Shown one piece after another: positions 62,780 to 64,000 of a DNA stretch of 64,000 nt (positions are counted from its first letter, which is position 1; the number at the start of each line of letters is the position of its first letter). Below the pieces are notes generated by a model. The model had not been told where the DNA came from and searched no databases. It worked only from the letters and a program-made list of their open reading frames with translations. The translations under genes were made by a program, and so were the position numbers. The DNA comes from MPNO01 sp965200535 (GTDB lineage: Bacteria > Pseudomonadota > Alphaproteobacteria > MPNO01), in assembly GCA_965200535.1 (NCBI GenBank), contig CBDAUF010000002.1:1302001-1366000 (forward strand). Direction: 5' to 3'.

Positions 62780-63982
62780 ATGAGAGAGAGGCTTCGCCGC
62801 CACGGCGCGCTGACTGCGCTGCTGATCACCGTTTTCATCGATATGGTCGGGTTCGGGATCATCATCCCGCTAACGCCCTTCTGGGCCGAACGGTTCGGGG
62901 CGACGCCCGACGTCGTGGCGCTGCTGTTTGCCACCTATTCGGCTTTCGGTCTTGCGTTTTCCTTCCTGTGGGGCTGGGCGAGCGACCAGTGGGGGCGCAA
63001 GCCGATCCTGATCGTGAGCCTCGCGGGTTCGGTGCTGTCGTTCCTGTGGCTGGGCTTTGCGGATGCGCTGTGGATGCTGTTCGCGGCACGGGCGACCGGC
63101 GGCATCTTCGGCGCCAACGTCGCGGTCGGCCAGGCCTATATCGCCGACGTCACGTCGGAGGAGAACCGCGCCAGGGGGATGGGCATGTTCGGGGCCGCCT
63201 TCGGCCTCGGCTTCGTTCTCGGTCCGGCGATCGGCGGCATACTCGCAGGCCCCGATCCCGCCAATCCTGACTTCCGCACCCCCTTCCTGGCGGCGGCGGG
63301 AATGTCGTTCGCGGGCATGGTGTTCGGACTGCTGTTCCTGCGCGAGCCGGAGCGCCGCAAGCCGTCCGCGGCGCGGGACACCCGCGTCCGGTTCGCCGGT
63401 TTCGCTCGGATACTGGCTTCGCCTGCTGTCGCGCTTCCCATCGTCTGTTTCGCCATGATGGGTTTCGTCATGGGCGGACTGGAGTCGACCTTCGCGATTT
63501 GGGCCGAACGGGCGGTGGGATGGGGGCCGCGGGAGACCGGGTTTTTCTTCGCCTATATCGGTGTGCTGCTGATCGTCATCCAGGGGGGCCTGGTCGGGGT
63601 TCTGGTCCGCCGGCTGCAGGAGGCGCGGCTTGCTGCGCCCGCGATTGCCGCGATGGCGGTCGGTATCGCCATGCTCCCGTGGTCGGACACGGTCGGGTCG
63701 ATCGCGCTCTCGGGCGCGCTGATCACCCTCGGCTACGGGCTCGGGCAGCCGGTTCTGAACGCCCTGATCTCCCGCGCCGCGCCGGCCGACGCCCAGGGGG
63801 CGATCCTCGGGGCGTCGCAGTCGCTCCAGAGCCTGATGCGCATACTGGGCCCGGCGACGGCGGGTGCGCTGTTCGCGGCCTACGGCCGCGACATGCCTTA
63901 TCTGGTCGGCGGCGCTATCCTCGCCGTCGCCTGTATCGTTGCCCTTGCCCTCGTTCGCCGCGTTCCCGAGCAAGCGCGGTGA
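62780..63982 (+). CDS. MFS transporter, TetA/drug-proton antiporter-like
   Basis: 400 residues with 12 membrane helices. VFIDMVGFGIIIPLTPFWAERFG and the loop motif GWASDQWGRKPILI (GxxxDxxGRKx) are typical of TCR/TetA-like multidrug antiporters. GFVLGPAIGGILAG is antiporter motif C. It probably extrudes small molecules using the proton gradient. A short overlapping frame at 62586-62783 ends on its ATG (ATGA) but has no recognisable sequence. Confidence 0.88.
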   Translation: MRERLRRHGALTALLITVFIDMVGFGIIIPLTPFWAERFGATPDVVALLFATYSAFGLAFSFLWGWASDQWGRKPILIVSLAGSVLSFLWLGFADALWMLFAARATGGIFGANVAVGQAYIADVTSEENRARGMGMFGAAFGLGFVLGPAIGGILAGPDPANPDFRTPFLAAAGMSFAGMVFGLLFLREPERRKPSAARDTRVRFAGFARILASPAVALPIVCFAMMGFVMGGLESTFAIWAERAVGWGPRETGFFFAYIGVLLIVIQGGLVGVLVRRLQEARLAAPAIAAMAVGIAMLPWSDTVGSIALSGALITLGYGLGQPVLNALISRAAPADAQGAILGASQSLQSLMRILGPATAGALFAAYGRDMPYLVGGAILAVACIVALALVRRVPEQAR

Positions 63983-64000
63983 GAAGCGGGCAAAGGGGCT

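Noticed and set aside
62586..62783. A 65-codon plus-strand frame whose stop overlaps the MFS start
   Set aside because: GTG start without a ribosome site at the right distance, Arg-rich non-conserved sequence; probably chance in GC-rich DNA.

Overview
The window is a GC-rich, gene-dense piece of an alphaproteobacterial chromosome. Gene order is the main evidence for this: scpAB-tatABC-serS-pcm-LytM factor, yajC-secDF, rpiB-glyA-nrdR-ribD-ribE-ribB-ribH-nusB-thiL, and bamE/UBCC-yceD-rpmF-plsX-fabH-ihfA-merR. Other support comes from a MucR-type regulator, a membrane pyrophosphatase and chaperones for aerobic respiratory complexes I and III. The organism is probably a free-living, aerobic member of a Rhodospirillales- or Rhizobiales-like lineage. 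Two perfect parS centromere sites suggest the window lies in the origin-proximal half of the chromosome. No phage, transposase, insertion sequence or CRISPR array was seen.

Layout. 1-11.3 kb: protease tail, condensin partners ScpAB, parS copy A, Tat export, seryl-tRNA synthetase, protein repair, cell-wall LytM lipoprotein, DUF815 ATPase and Sec accessory genes. 11.4-19.5 kb (mostly minus strand): PuuD-like membrane protein, two divergent squalene/phytoene-synthase-fold proteins, TrmFO, ChaC-like, a secreted barrel protein, UvrA. 19.7-24.8 kb: dehydrogenase, SSB, GyrA, CoaD, tRNA-Lys. 24.9-27.4 kb (minus): a compact bufferin-type RiPP copper-buffering operon (DUF2282 precursor, DUF692/MNIO enzyme, DUF2063 partner, DoxX). 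27.6-28.7 kb: D,D-carboxypeptidase.

28.9-43.8 kb is the accessory, catabolic part. It holds an amidohydrolase, a reductive-dehalogenase-like Fe-S protein, RidA, a DMT permease, a CoA-transferase, an enoyl-CoA hydratase, GTP cyclohydrolase II, a three-gene operon of two QueG/RdhA-like Fe-S proteins plus a PaaK-like ligase, tRNA-Ser, a GMC oxidoreductase, ThrH and a LivK-type binding protein. Its substrate is unknown. 43.8-53.1 kb: MucR, then the rpiB-to-thiL riboflavin operon and an MFS permease. 53.1-64 kb: parS copy B, H+-pyrophosphatase, BamE, the plsX-fabH lipid cluster, IHF-alpha, tRNA-Pro, an LpoA-like lipoprotein, a UGA-containing selenoprotein gene and an MFS permease.

The most notable points are: (1) a SelW-like selenoprotein gene (62317-62538, minus) in which the second residue of the redox CxxC motif is an in-frame UGA followed by a hairpin; (2) the bufferin operon with a stem-loop between precursor and enzyme genes; (3) two 72-73 bp composite parS repeats 51 kb apart that share much more than the 16-bp ParB site; (4) three distinct corrinoid/Fe-S reductase-like proteins in one catabolic neighbourhood; (5) two RibBA-type proteins that appear to have each lost the opposite half.
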